64,000 nucleotides of DNA, taken from positions 1 through 64,000 of the forward strand of contig DASTYT010000024.1 of NCBI GenBank assembly GCA_035764725.1, written 5' to 3'. Source of the DNA: Candidatus Methylomirabilota bacterium (lineage in GTDB: Bacteria > Methylomirabilota > Methylomirabilia > Rokubacteriales > CSP1-6). Position 1 is the stretch's first letter, and each line of letters starts with the position of its first letter. A program made the position numbers and the translations under genes. The notes under the pieces were generated by a model. That model did not search any database and was not told where the DNA came from. It worked only from the letters and a program-made list of their open reading frames with translations. This document shows, one piece after another, positions 24,283 to 34,103 of this stretch.

Positions 24283-26140
24283 GCCTCGCTCCTTTCGTAC
24301 ATGGCGTCGATGAGGGCCTTGTACTTCACGTTGACGTACGCACGCTTCAGCTTCATGGTGGGTGTGAGCTCCTCGTCCTCCGGGGTGAGGAGCTGCTCGA
24401 TGAGCCGGAACGTCTTGATGGTTTCCACCCTCGCCAGCTGCTTGTTCACCCGCTCGATCTCGCCGCGGATGAGCTCCTGCACCTCGGGGGCCCGGCACAG
24501 CGACGCGAAGTTGCTGAATGGGACGTTCCGCTCCTGGGCGTACTGGGCCACCGTCTCGTGGTCGATCATGACCAGGCAGGAGAGGAATTTCCGACGGTCG
24601 CCGATCACCACTGCGTCGGAGATGTAGGGCGAGAACTTGAGCTGGTTCTCGATCTCGGACGGCGTCACGTTCTTCCCGCCGGCGGTGATGATGATGTCCT
24701 TCATGCGGTCGGTGATGCGCACGTAGCCGTCGGCGTCCACCGTGCCCACGTCGCCCGTGTGGAGCCAGCCGTCCACGATGGTCTCCGCCGTCTTCTCGGG
24801 CTTGCCGTAGTAGCCCATGAACACGTGCGGGCCCTTCAGCAGGATCTCCCCGTCGGGCGAGAGGCGCACCTCGGTGCCCGGCCGCGCCACCCCCACCGAG
24901 CCGAGTTTCATGCGGTCGGGCGGCATCGCGGTGGCGAGGCCCGTGTTCTCGGTCTGGCCGTAGACCTCGATCATGTTGATGCCGAGGGCCAGGTACCAGC
25001 GGATCAGGTCGGGCGCGATGGGCGCCGCGCCGGTGGCGGCGCCCCGGGCGCGGTGGAGCCCGATCGAGCGCTTCACGTTGTCCAGCACGAGGAAGTCGGC
25101 GGCCCGGAAGGCCAGGCGCTGGAGGAGCGAGGGCGTCCGGCCGGCGATCTTCCGGTCGGCGACGCCGAGCCCCACGCGCATCGCCGCCCCGTAGGCGGTG
25201 CGGCCGAGCCAGGTGGCGTCGCGCATGCGGAGGGCCACGCCCGAGTAGAACTTCTCCCAGATGCGCGGCACCGCGAAGAAGAGCGCGGGCGCCACCTCCC
25301 GGATGTTCTCCGGCACGGTGTCGACGCTCTCGGCGAAGTTCACCGTGGAGCCGGTGTAGAGCGGGTTGAATACGGTAAAGGTCCGCTCGGCGACGTGGCA
25401 GAGGGGGAGGAACGAGAGCTGCTGATCCCCCTCCCCCAGCGGCACGATGAAGTCCGCGTACGCCAGCTGGAAGAGGATGTTCCGGTGGCTCAGCATCGCG
25501 CCCTTCGGGGGGCCGGTGGTCCCCGAGGTATAGACCAGGATCGCGAGGTCCTCGGGCTGGGCGATCTCGACCATCTGCTCGAAGGCTCCCGGGTGCTCCC
25601 GGTCGTACTGCTCGCCCAGGCTCAGCAGCGCCTCGAAGGACATCACCTGCTCGTCGCGGAAGCCGTGGAGGCCCTCCATGTCGTAGACGATGATCTTCAC
25701 GAGCGCCGGGCAGCGGCCGCGTACCGCGAGGATCTTGTCGAGCTGCTCCTCGTTCTCCGCGAAGAAGAAGCGGGTGCCGCTGTCGTTGACGATGTACTCG
25801 ATCTGCTTGGCGGAGTCGGTGGTGTAGATGCCGTTGGGCACGCCGGCCACCGACATGACGCCGAGGTCGGTGTAGAGCCACTCCGGCATGTTGTCGGCGA
25901 CAATCGACACCACGTCGCGCGGGCGGAGGCCGAGGGCCACCAGCCCCAGCCCCACACGCTTGGCGTGCTCGCCGTACTCGCGCCAGGAGATGCCGCGCCA
26001 GATGCCGAGATGCTTCTCGCGCATGGCGACACGGTCGCCGCGCTCGCGCACCACGTGGCGGAAGAGCCGCGGGAGGGTGTCCTGGCCGTGAACGAGAGCG
26101 GGCGCCGTCGCGGGAGCGGCGGTCCGACCGGGCTCGGTGC

Positions 26141-26150
<10 letters not shown>
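24279..26150 (-). CDS. long-chain acyl-CoA synthetase (AMP-forming, FadD15-like)
   Basis: 623 residues from the ATG at 26150, overlapping livF by 10 nt. ANL-superfamily adenylating enzyme: P-loop YTSGTTGPPKGAMLSH, GINMIEVYGQTEN, LHTGDVGTVDADGYVRITDRMKDIIITAGGKNVTPSEIEN, and a C-terminal lid with the conserved Lys region (TPTMKLKRAYVNVKYK). The length and the presence of a large insertion (VRERGDRVAMREKHLGIWRGISW start) match the long-chain class. It would convert a carboxylic acid to its acyl-CoA at the membrane. Located between livF and the binding-protein gene of an ABC importer, which suggests activation of the imported acid on entry. Confidence 0.92.
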
Positions 26151-26914
<764 letters not shown>

Positions 26915-26915
26915 G

Positions 26916-27674
26916 TCAGCCTCCGAGATACGCCTTGATGACGTCGGGATGCGACTGCACCTCCTGACACGTCCCGCACGCGACGACGCGTCCGTAGTTG
27001 AGCGCGAGTACGCGATCGGACACCGCGCCCACGAGGCTCATGTCGTGCTCGACCATCAGCACGGTGATGCCGAGGAGGGTGCGGATGTCCTGGATCCAGA
27101 ATGCCATGTCCGCCGTCTCCTCCACGCTGAGCCCGGACGAGGGCTCGTCGAGGAGGAGCAGCGACGGCTCGGTGCAGAGGGCGCGGCCCATCTCCACGAC
27201 CTTCCGGACGCCGTAGGGCAGATTCACCACCAGGCTCTCGCGATAGGGCTGGAGGTCCAGGAAGTCGATCACCTTCTCCGCCGCCTCGCGATGGGCGCGC
27301 TCGCGCGCGCGCACCGGGGGAAGAAAGAGGAGCTCCTGCCCGAAGTGGGGCTTGGCGTGGGCGTGCCGCCCCAGCAGCAGGTTGTCGAGCACGGTCGCGT
27401 GCTCGAACAGCTCGATGTTCTGGAACGTGCGCGCGATGCCGCGGCGGGCGATCTCGTGGGGCGCGACCTGCGTGATGTCCTCGTCCTTGAAGAGGAGGCG
27501 CCCCTGCGTGGGGTCGTAGATGCGGGAGATCAGGTTGAAGATGGTGGTCTTGCCCGCCCCGTTGGGGCCGATGATGGTGAACACCTCGCCACGCGCGACC
27601 TCGAAGCTCACGTCGTCCACGGCGCGAATGCCTCCGAAGTGCATCGCCAGGCCGTCGGCCGCGAAGAAGCTCAC
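26916..27674 (-). CDS. livG: ABC transporter ATP-binding protein LivG
   Basis: 252 residues from a GTG at 27674 that overlaps the livM stop (GTGA); an open frame continues upstream only antisense or shadow to livM. Walker A GPNGAGKTT, the LivG-type insertion (RHAHAKPHFGQELLFLPPVRARERAHREAAEKVIDFLDL), a signature loop LPYGVRKVVEMGRAL, in which the usual LSGGQQ is replaced by LPYGVRK, and Walker B LLLLDEPSSGL. LPYG-type signature loops are normal for this family. Pairs with LivF beneath the LivHM permeases. Confidence 0.95.
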   Translation of the reverse strand: MSFFAADGLAMHFGGIRAVDDVSFEVARGEVFTIIGPNGAGKTTIFNLISRIYDPTQGRLLFKDEDITQVAPHEIARRGIARTFQNIELFEHATVLDNLLLGRHAHAKPHFGQELLFLPPVRARERAHREAAEKVIDFLDLQPYRESLVVNLPYGVRKVVEMGRALCTEPSLLLLDEPSSGLSVEETADMAFWIQDIRTLLGITVLMVEHDMSLVGAVSDRVLALNYGRVVACGTCQEVQSHPDVIKAYLGG

Positions 27675-28813
27675 CGCAGCCGCTCCGAACGCATGTAGGT
27701 CTTCTGGCGGCGGAAGGTGGCGCGCTTGTAGAGCGGGAACGTGCTGAAGAACACCTGGAGCTTTCGCCACCGCCCGTAGATGCCCAGCGGCTCGAAGAGG
27801 ATGAAGAGCACCAGGATGAATCCGAAGATGCCCGGCTCGAGCCCGGGCTGCTTCACGAAGCGATCGATGGCGAGATAGACGGCACTGCCCGCGTCCTTGC
27901 CGAGCGCGGCGGCGACCTGTCCCGCCCACTGCGGCACGTTGTCGCGGGCCTCGGAGATCAGCACCGGGAGAAGCGCCACGAACACCGCGCCGTAGAGCGC
28001 GCCGTGGAGGCTGCCGAGCCCGCCCACGACCACCATCAGCAGGAACTGGATGGAGAGGAGCACCGTGAAGATGTCGGGGGCCAGAAAGCCGATCTTGTGG
28101 GCGAAGAGCGCGCCCGCCGCGCCCATGAGCCCGGCCGAGTAGGCGAACGCCATGGTCTTGTAGCGGGCCAGGTGCACGCCCATGGACTGCGCGGCGATCT
28201 CGCTGTCGCGAATGGCCACCCAGGCGCGCCCGGTGGGCGCGCGGAGAATGTTGGCGGTGAGCCAGAGCGCGGCAATGAGCAGGGCCAGGCACAGGAAGTA
28301 GAAGGCGGTGTCCGAGGCCAGCGACACGCCGAAGATGACCGGCTTGTCCACCGGGCGGCCCTTGAGCCCGTGCGTCACGCGCTCCCAGCGCGCGAACACC
28401 TCCTGGATGATCAGCGCGAAGGCGAGCGTGGCGATCGTGAGATAGACGCCGGTCATGCGCAGCGCGGGCAGGCCGACCAGCACGCCCGCCGCCGCGGTGA
28501 GGAGCGCGGCCAGCGCCACCGACACCACCCAGGGGAGGCCCAGATCTTGGAGGAAGTAGACATGGGCGTACGCGCCAATGCCAAGAAACGCCGCGTGCCC
28601 CAGGCTCACCAGGCCCGTGTACCCGGCGAGCACCATCAGTGAGATGCCGCAGATCCCGTAGATGCAGACGAGGCTGATGTCCGTGAGGAAGGCGGGCACC
28701 GCCCACGGCAGCAGGATCACGCCGGCCAAAAGCGCCGCGTACCACCGGCGCTGCACCGGATCGCGGAAGAGCCCCAGGTCCTGATCGTAGGTGGTCTTGA
28801 ACGGGATGCGCAC
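27671..28813 (-). CDS. livM: branched-chain amino acid ABC transporter permease LivM
   Basis: 380 residues, GTG start. About nine hydrophobic helices (AALLAGVILLPWAVPAFL, LVCIYGICGISLMVLAGYTGLVSLGHAAFLGIGAY and so on) with the family landmark GYTGLVSLGHAAFLGIGAY and the EAA-like coupling loop GRAWVAIRDSEIAAQSMGV that contacts the ATPases. The C-terminus carries a soluble tail (KLQVFFSTFPLYKRATFRRQKTYMRSERLR). It forms the membrane channel with LivH. Three bases separate it from livH. Confidence 0.95.
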   Translation of the reverse strand: MRIPFKTTYDQDLGLFRDPVQRRWYAALLAGVILLPWAVPAFLTDISLVCIYGICGISLMVLAGYTGLVSLGHAAFLGIGAYAHVYFLQDLGLPWVVSVALAALLTAAAGVLVGLPALRMTGVYLTIATLAFALIIQEVFARWERVTHGLKGRPVDKPVIFGVSLASDTAFYFLCLALLIAALWLTANILRAPTGRAWVAIRDSEIAAQSMGVHLARYKTMAFAYSAGLMGAAGALFAHKIGFLAPDIFTVLLSIQFLLMVVVGGLGSLHGALYGAVFVALLPVLISEARDNVPQWAGQVAAALGKDAGSAVYLAIDRFVKQPGLEPGIFGFILVLFILFEPLGIYGRWRKLQVFFSTFPLYKRATFRRQKTYMRSERLR

Positions 28814-28816
28814 GCG

Positions 28817-29716
28817 CTAGACCTTCTTCCGCCCCACCGTCCCGAAGATGCCCTGCGGACGGATCGCCAGCACCAGCAGCAGGATGACGTAGGCCGCCAC
28901 GTCCTTGAATCCCAGCGGCAGATAGGCGCCGGAGAAGAGCTCGATGAGGCCGATGGTGATGCCGCCCACCAGCGCTCCCGGGATCGAGCCGAAGCCGCCC
29001 AGCACCGCCGCGGCGAAGGCCTTGAGCCCGATGAAGCCCAGGTTGATATCGATCAGCGACACGGGAGCGAGCAGCACGCCCGCGATGGCGGCCACGCCGG
29101 CCGAGATGGCCCAGATCAGCGAGAACATCCGCTTCACCGGGATGCCCATGTAGTATGCGGCGAGCTGATTCTGCGAGGCGGCTTGCATGGCCACGCCCAC
29201 TCGCGAGTAGGTGAAGAAGGCGTAGAGCACCGCGCACAGGACCACCGTGCCCACGATGATCGACAGGTATTCGTGGCTCATGCTCACGCCGGCCAGACGC
29301 GTGGTCTGGGCGCTGAAGGGCGTGGGCAGCGTGTAGATCTCGGAGCCCCAGGTGATGGAGGCGAAGCTCCGGAACATGGCGCCGAGGCCGATGGTGAGCA
29401 TCACCACCGCGAACTGGGGCTGGCCGATGACGCGGCGGAGCACGGTGGCGTCGAGCGCGGCGCCGAAGAGCCCGACGATCGCCACGGCCAGCGCGAAGGC
29501 CACCCAGTACGTCACGCCGTACCAGACGACGAACATGTAGCAGACGAAGGCACCCAGCATGAGGAGGTCCCCCTGGGCGAAGTTGACCAGCTCGGTGGCC
29601 TTGTAGATGAGGACGAAGCCCAGCGCCACCAGGCCGTAGATGCATCCCACGGCGAGGCCGTTCAGGGCGAGCTGCAGAATGGTTTCCAGGCGCGGCCCCC
29701 ATGACAGCAGCGTCAC
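28817..29716 (-). CDS. livH: branched-chain amino acid ABC transporter permease LivH
   Basis: 299 residues, GTG start at 29716. Typical LivH: LQLALNGLAVGCIYGLVALGFVLIYKATELVNFAQGDLLMLGAF, then eight or so membrane helices and the coupling loop MQAASQNQLAAYYMGIPVKR. First gene of a six-gene operon livHMGF-ligase-binding protein. The start has no ribosome site and lies inside an inverted repeat (29711-29718 with 29741-29748), so translation may be controlled by RNA structure or the start may be misassigned; no better in-frame start codon is visible nearby. Confidence 0.92.
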   Translation of the reverse strand: MTLLSWGPRLETILQLALNGLAVGCIYGLVALGFVLIYKATELVNFAQGDLLMLGAFVCYMFVVWYGVTYWVAFALAVAIVGLFGAALDATVLRRVIGQPQFAVVMLTIGLGAMFRSFASITWGSEIYTLPTPFSAQTTRLAGVSMSHEYLSIIVGTVVLCAVLYAFFTYSRVGVAMQAASQNQLAAYYMGIPVKRMFSLIWAISAGVAAIAGVLLAPVSLIDINLGFIGLKAFAAAVLGGFGSIPGALVGGITIGLIELFSGAYLPLGFKDVAAYVILLLVLAIRPQGIFGTVGRKKV

Positions 29717-29748
29717 GCCCGCCGCGGCGACGCTGTCGCGGCGTGACG
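29711..29748 (-). promoter_or_regulatory. inverted repeat enclosing the livH start codon
   Basis: CGTCACGC (29711-29718) and GCGTGACG (29741-29748) are exact complements, and pairing continues inward with CGCCGCG/CGCGGCG after a 4-nt bulge. In the minus-strand RNA the 3' arm contains the GTG start, so the start is base-paired in the folded leader. Possible translational control, or a hairpin ending the preceding aminotransferase message. Confidence 0.4.
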
Positions 29749-29766
29749 GTAGTGGGGAGCGTTATA

Positions 29767-30945
29767 TCACAACCGCCCCGCCACGCCCGCCGCCCTGTAG
29801 TGCGCGGTGGCCGCCTCCACCCCCGCGCCGGCCTCGGCCTTCCACCCTTCCCGGCGGAGCACCTGCTCGAGGGCGGCCAGGCAGAGGAGCACGTTCTCGC
29901 GCCGCGCCGAGTGGCCCATGGTGCCGATGCGCCAGATCCGGCCCTGCAGGGGCCCGAAGGCGGCGCCGATCTCGAGGTCGAAATCCTCGATCAGCCGCCC
30001 GCGCACGCGCACGTCGTCCACGCCGTCGGGGATCAGCACCGGCGTGATGAACGGCAGACGGCGCTCGGGGGGCTCCGCCCCGAAGAGGGTGAGGCCCATC
30101 GCAGTCAGCCCGGCGCGGAGCGCGTCGCCGTGAAGGCGATGGCGGGCGAAGCGCGCGGCCAGGCCCTCGTCCTGAATGGCGCGCAGCGCTTCGCGGAGGC
30201 CGTAGACCATGGTGGTGGGCGCGGTGTGGTGATTGAAGCGCTGCGGGCTCCAGTAGCGCGCGAGCTGGATGAGGTCGAGGTAGTTGCTCTGCGGGCGCGT
30301 GCGGCGCGCCGCCAGCACCGCCTCCGCGTGCGCGTTGTAGGTGACGGGGGCCAGGCCCGACGGGCACGAGAGGCATTTCTGCGTGCCCGCCACCATCACG
30401 TCCACGCCCCACCCGTCGGTCTCCACCGCGCAGCCGCCGAGGGTGACGACGGCATCGGCCATCAGGAGCGCGTCGTGGGCCCGGGCCAGGCGCGCGATCT
30501 CCGGCAGCGGCTGTAGCACGCCGGTGGACGTCTCCCCGTGGATCAGGGCCACCAGCCGCGTCTTCCCGCCCCTCAACGCCGCCGCGACCGCGTCAGGGTC
30601 AATCACGCGGCCCCATTCCGCGCGCACCGGCACCACCTCGGCGCCGCAGCGCTCGGCGATCTCGGTCAGCAGCAGGCCGAAGCGCCCGCATTCTCCCACC
30701 ACCACGCGGTCGCCCGGCTCCACGAGCGAGACGATGGCGGCCTCGAGCCCCGCGCGCCCCGTCCCGGGCACGGGGAAGGCGCGGGCGTTCTCCGTCTGGA
30801 AGACGAAGCGTGTGAGCGCCATCACCTCGTTCATGATCGCGGTGAAGTCGGGGTCGAACTGGCCCAGCAGCGGCGCCGCCATGGCCCGGAGCACGCGCGG
30901 GTCGGCCATGGTCGGGCCCGGGCCCATCAGGACGCGTGAGCTCAT
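29767..30945 (-). CDS. class V aminotransferase (alanine-glyoxylate/serine-glyoxylate type)
   Basis: 392 residues from the ATG at 30945; the longer frame is rejected because a -10-like TAGAGT lies 7 nt upstream of this ATG. Fold-type I PLP enzyme: MGPGPTMADPRVLRAM, the GTGRAGLEAAI loop, HGETSTGVLQPL, MADAVVTLGG (Asp164) and PLP lysine Lys190 in VAGTQKCLSCPSGLAP. This is the signature of alanine-glyoxylate, serine-pyruvate or serine-glyoxylate aminotransferases, linking glyoxylate to glycine; the amino donor cannot be told. Upstream of livH on the same strand with a 50-bp gap. Confidence 0.92.
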   Translation of the reverse strand: MSSRVLMGPGPTMADPRVLRAMAAPLLGQFDPDFTAIMNEVMALTRFVFQTENARAFPVPGTGRAGLEAAIVSLVEPGDRVVVGECGRFGLLLTEIAERCGAEVVPVRAEWGRVIDPDAVAAALRGGKTRLVALIHGETSTGVLQPLPEIARLARAHDALLMADAVVTLGGCAVETDGWGVDVMVAGTQKCLSCPSGLAPVTYNAHAEAVLAARRTRPQSNYLDLIQLARYWSPQRFNHHTAPTTMVYGLREALRAIQDEGLAARFARHRLHGDALRAGLTAMGLTLFGAEPPERRLPFITPVLIPDGVDDVRVRGRLIEDFDLEIGAAFGPLQGRIWRIGTMGHSARRENVLLCLAALEQVLRREGWKAEAGAGVEAATAHYRAAGVAGRL

Positions 30946-30952
30946 GGGCGAG

Positions 30953-30965
30953 ACTCTACTAAGAT
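30953..30965. promoter_or_regulatory. interlaced divergent -10-like elements
   Basis: Within the 28-bp gap between divergent starts lie TAGAGT on minus (30953-30958), 7 nt from the aminotransferase ATG at 30945, and TAAGAT on plus (30960-30965), 8 nt from the methyltransferase ATG at 30974. Neither gene has a ribosome site, so both would be leaderless from back-to-back promoters. Confidence 0.5.
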
Positions 30966-30973
30966 CGCCTGCC

Positions 30974-31762
30974 ATGGGAAAGCCACTCGGCCGGCCCACG
31001 CGGGGCAAGACCGCGCCCAATCGCCTGCGGAAAACGGATACGTTCCTGGCCATCGCCTTCCCCGCCTTCGTGCGCCAGCTGCCCGGGCTCTACGTGGACC
31101 TGGGCTATGGCGCTTACCCCGTCACCACGGAGGAAACATGGCGGCGCCTGCGGCGGCTCGATCCCCGCGCGCGCGTGCTGGGCGTGGAGATCGATCCCGC
31201 GCGCGTGGTCGAGGCGCAGCCCTACGCCGCGCCCGGGCTCGAGTTCCGCCACGGGGGCTTCGATCTGCCGCTGCGGCCCGGTGAGGAGGTGTCCGTGATT
31301 CGCGCGTTCAATGTGCTGCGCCAGTACGACGAGGCTGCGGTGGCGGACGCCCTGGCGGCGCTGGGCGCACGGCTCGCGGAGGGGGGCCTCCTGATCGAGG
31401 GCACGTCCGATCCGCACGGGCGGATGCTCGCGTTCAATCTCTTCAAAAAGGCGACCGCGCTCGAGCGCGCGGGCGTGGTGCTGGCGCCGCGGCTCGGTAT
31501 GGATTTCGCGCCGCGCGCGCTTCGCGCCGTCTTGCCCAAGACGTTCATCCATCACGCAGAGCCGGCGGGCGCCATCGATCGCTTCTTCACCGCGTGGGAC
31601 GCGGCCTGGCAGCGGGCGCGGGGCAGTGGGCGGACGCCCCAGCAGCGCTTCGTAGCGACCGCGCATGGGCTGGCCGAGCGCGGCGGGTACGCGCTCGACC
31701 GGCGCGAGGCCCTACTTCGTCGCGGATTTCTCTGGCTCGGAGCCGACTGGCCGGATCGGTGA
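30974..31762 (+). CDS. class I SAM-dependent methyltransferase-like protein
   Basis: 262 residues from the ATG at 30974. N-terminal basic segment (GKPLGRPTRGKTAPNRLRKTDTFL), then a Rossmann-like motif I LYVDLGYGAYPVTTEE, motif II acidic residue in VLGVEIDPARV, motif IV-like VSVIRAFNVLRQYDE and GGLLIEGTSDPHGRML. The target is unknown; the basic N-terminus could bind nucleic acid. Its last 51 bp overlap the 3' end of the halogenase-like gene on the other strand, the longest convergent overlap in the window, and I see no stop-codon hairpin at this junction. Confidence 0.75.
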   Translation: MGKPLGRPTRGKTAPNRLRKTDTFLAIAFPAFVRQLPGLYVDLGYGAYPVTTEETWRRLRRLDPRARVLGVEIDPARVVEAQPYAAPGLEFRHGGFDLPLRPGEEVSVIRAFNVLRQYDEAAVADALAALGARLAEGGLLIEGTSDPHGRMLAFNLFKKATALERAGVVLAPRLGMDFAPRALRAVLPKTFIHHAEPAGAIDRFFTAWDAAWQRARGSGRTPQQRFVATAHGLAERGGYALDRREALLRRGFLWLGADWPDR

Positions 31763-33274
31763 CTCGGCGGGCCGCGAGACGGCGGGCTTCCTGATGAGGC
31801 CGAACGCGCGCAGCCGCAGCAGGTCCAGCTCGGCGCCGGCCCACAGGCGCAGGCCCCGCAGCGTCATGCGGAAGGGCGCCCAGTCCAGTGCGAAGTAGGG
31901 CTTGAGCCGCCGGCCGTGATTGCGCCGGCCCTCGGCGCCCAGGCGCCGGCGGGCGAGGGCGATGGTCTTGAAGCGGCGGTTGTACGCGCGCATGAAGCGG
32001 TAGTTGAGCGACGCGCCGGGATGGCCCAGCACGGGCATCCAGGTGAAGCGTTTGACGAAGCGATACGCCGGGATCACCACGAAGAGGTAGTACTGCGCGG
32101 TGTCCATCAGGAACGAGGCCGAGAGTAGATCCTGCTCGCCCATGTAGTAGTACTTGTCGCGGTACACCGACTGGAAGAAGCGATGGTACGAACGCACAAA
32201 GGCGCCGTTGTGCTCGGCGATTCGCGCGTCCAGGGCCTCGCCCATCCGGTCCTTCTTGATGATCTCGGTGGTGGCCTCGACCGTGAAGGCCGCGTGGTCG
32301 AGGCCTGGCGAGTAGTAGGGATCCATGAACGCGGCGGCGTCGCCCAGCAGCGCCCAGCCGCGCCCCATGTACTGGCGGCTCACGTATGGGAGGTACGAGT
32401 AGAAGCGCAGATCCTCCACGCGGGGCTCCGCGCCCTCGAGCAGCTCGGCGAGCGCGGGAATGGCGCGCAGGAATGCCGCGAAGTCCCCCATCCGGTCGCG
32501 GCTCTCCGACAAGCCGATCAGCCGCGTGTCGTACACGACGCCGATGCTGGTCTCGCCGTGGCCCAGCGGGATCACCCAGATCCAGTAGCCGAAGCCCATG
32601 TAGTGATTGGTGCTGAGCCGGCGCGAGCCAAGCCCGCGATGCGCGAGTCCCCCGCCCTGGCGCGCGGCGAGGTCGTCGATGTGGCGCACGTTCTTCCATC
32701 GGCACCAGATCGCCGCCGTGGGGTGCTCCTCATTCTTGTCGATGAGCCCGAGGCGCTTGCCGAGGAACGTCGCGCGCCCGGTGGCGTCGAGCACCCAGCG
32801 GCACGCCACCGTCTCCTGCTGGCCGTCCTGCTCGATGGTGACGCGGGCGTCGAAGTCCCCCAGGGCCACCTCGGCCACACGCGCCGGGCGCATCAACGTC
32901 GCCCCTTCGACCACCGCGGTGGCGAGGAGATGCTCGTCGAGCGCATCGCGCCGGAGCTGGAAGGACGGCACCGCGCTCCGGAGAAACCCGCCCGTCTCGG
33001 AGGCGTCCGCGTGCCCCTTGACGTGCTCGTTGGAGAACCAGTAGCGGAGACCTTCCTTGGGGAGCTGCTCGACTTCCAAGTGATTCCACATCGCGAGGCG
33101 ACGGGTGAGGAACATCGCCGACATCTCGGTGGTGGCCTCGCCCACCTTCATGTCGAAGGCGGGCGCGCGCTCCACGATCAGCACCGAGAGATCCGGCTGC
33201 TCGCGCCGCAGGAGGATGGCGGCGGAGGCGCCGGAGAAGGCCCCGCCCAGGATCACGACGTCGAAGCGCCGCAT
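31712..33274 (-). CDS. FAD-dependent halogenase-like monooxygenase
   Basis: 520 residues from the ATG at 33274. FAD-binding GxGxxG as VVILGGAFSGASAAILL, the GEATTEMSAMF loop that corresponds to the G-E-(A/S)-T stretch of flavin-dependent halogenases, the WxWxIP motif as YWIWVIPLG that is used to separate halogenases from hydroxylating monooxygenases, and a second FAD motif GWALLGDAAAFMDPYYSPGLDHA. A conserved Lys follows in LPKEGLRYWF. The C-terminal 120 residues are basic and contain a hydrophobic patch (AQYYLFVVIPAYRFVKRF). Halogenation is possible; many members of this group are only called FAD-dependent oxidoreductases. No reductase or biosynthetic cluster surrounds it. Confidence 0.8.
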   Translation of the reverse strand: MRRFDVVILGGAFSGASAAILLRREQPDLSVLIVERAPAFDMKVGEATTEMSAMFLTRRLAMWNHLEVEQLPKEGLRYWFSNEHVKGHADASETGGFLRSAVPSFQLRRDALDEHLLATAVVEGATLMRPARVAEVALGDFDARVTIEQDGQQETVACRWVLDATGRATFLGKRLGLIDKNEEHPTAAIWCRWKNVRHIDDLAARQGGGLAHRGLGSRRLSTNHYMGFGYWIWVIPLGHGETSIGVVYDTRLIGLSESRDRMGDFAAFLRAIPALAELLEGAEPRVEDLRFYSYLPYVSRQYMGRGWALLGDAAAFMDPYYSPGLDHAAFTVEATTEIIKKDRMGEALDARIAEHNGAFVRSYHRFFQSVYRDKYYYMGEQDLLSASFLMDTAQYYLFVVIPAYRFVKRFTWMPVLGHPGASLNYRFMRAYNRRFKTIALARRRLGAEGRRNHGRRLKPYFALDWAPFRMTLRGLRLWAGAELDLLRLRAFGLIRKPAVSRPAESPIRPVGSEPEKSATK

Positions 33275-33341
33275 CGGGGCGAGTGTCCTATGGAAGCCGC
33301 CGCGGGGGCAAGGGGCGATGGGGAACGGGGAGGCGGCGTGA

Positions 33342-33347
33342 TAGCCT
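33342..33347 (+). promoter_or_regulatory. -10-like TAGCCT 6 nt before the hemQ start
   Basis: TAGCCT, then 6 nt and the ATG at 33354. No ribosome site. Part of the leaderless pattern. Confidence 0.4.
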
Positions 33348-33353
33348 CGGGGC

Positions 33354-34088
33354 ATGAGCGAGACGGGACGGCCCGCCGCCGCGGGGCAGGCGCCGGGCTA
33401 TCAGGTCGACGTCACCGAGCGCGGCGCCGGGGGCAAGACCCTGGACCGCCGCCTCTTCATCCAGCTTCAGGTCTTCACGGGCAGCGCCGACCCGAAGCCT
33501 CTGGCGGTGGCGCTCGAGCGCAGCGGCGTCGAGGCCGTGCTCTACCGGGACCTCAACGATCCGCGCGGCATTGGCGTGCTCGCCCTGGCCGAGGATCCCG
33601 TCGCCCTAGTCACGCGCGCCCGCGAGACGCTGAGCGCCGAGCCCTTCGAGGCGCTCACGCATCGGCCCGAGCTCGCCATGGTGGGGCGCACCTACGCCTC
33701 CGGCTTCGAGCCGGACCTCACCGAGTGGCTGCTCGAGCGGCCGCGCCGCACCGTGCTGAACCCAGCGTGGCCCTGGGCCATCTGGTATCCCCTTCGCCGC
33801 ACCGGCGCCTTCGCGCGCCTGTCGCGCGAAGAGCAGGGCAAGATCCTGCACGAGCACGCGACGATCGGCCGGGCCTACGGCGAGGCTGACCACGCTCACG
33901 ACATCCGCCTGGCCTGCTACGGTCTCGACACCAGCGACAACGATTTCGTGATCGGGCTCGTGGGCCGGGCGCTCCATCCCCTCTCCCACCTGGTCCAGGC
34001 CATGCGGCGGACGATTCAGACGTCGGAGTACATCGAGAAGCTGGGGCCGTTCTTCGTCGGCCACGCAATTTGGCAGCGCGCCCGCTGA
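33354..34088 (+). CDS. hemQ: HemQ / coproheme decarboxylase (chlorite dismutase family)
   Basis: 244 residues. The C-terminal ferredoxin-like half is diagnostic: HDIRLACYGLDTSDNDFVIGLVGRALHPLSHLVQAMRRT, then QTSEYIEKLGPFFVGHAIWQ; the His before DIRLAC is the likely haem axial ligand region. Upstream come NPAWPWAIWYPLRR and LSREEQGKILHEHATIGRAYG. In the coproporphyrin-dependent pathway this enzyme oxidatively decarboxylates iron-coproporphyrin III to haem b. A ferrochelatase gene follows 1.3 kb downstream, which supports that role over chlorite dismutation. Divergent from the halogenase-like gene. Confidence 0.85.
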   Translation: MSETGRPAAAGQAPGYQVDVTERGAGGKTLDRRLFIQLQVFTGSADPKPLAVALERSGVEAVLYRDLNDPRGIGVLALAEDPVALVTRARETLSAEPFEALTHRPELAMVGRTYASGFEPDLTEWLLERPRRTVLNPAWPWAIWYPLRRTGAFARLSREEQGKILHEHATIGRAYGEADHAHDIRLACYGLDTSDNDFVIGLVGRALHPLSHLVQAMRRTIQTSEYIEKLGPFFVGHAIWQRAR

Positions 34089-34096
34089 GCGCGGGC
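34080..34096. terminator. hairpin over the hemQ stop
   Basis: GCCCGC (34080-34085) pairs with GCGGGC (34091-34096) around the loop TGAGC, which contains the hemQ TGA. It lies just before the 3' end of the converging barrel gene. Confidence 0.45.
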
Positions 34097-34103
34097 CACG
34101 CGG

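Noticed and set aside
29761..29766. TATAAC on the minus strand as a -10 promoter for the liv operon
   Set aside because: There is no -35 at a usual distance and the element touches the end of the preceding gene. It remains possible but unsupported.
33354..34088. True chlorite dismutase (chlorite detoxification)
   Set aside because: The sequence pattern and the nearby ferrochelatase fit HemQ; no perchlorate or chlorate reductase gene is present.
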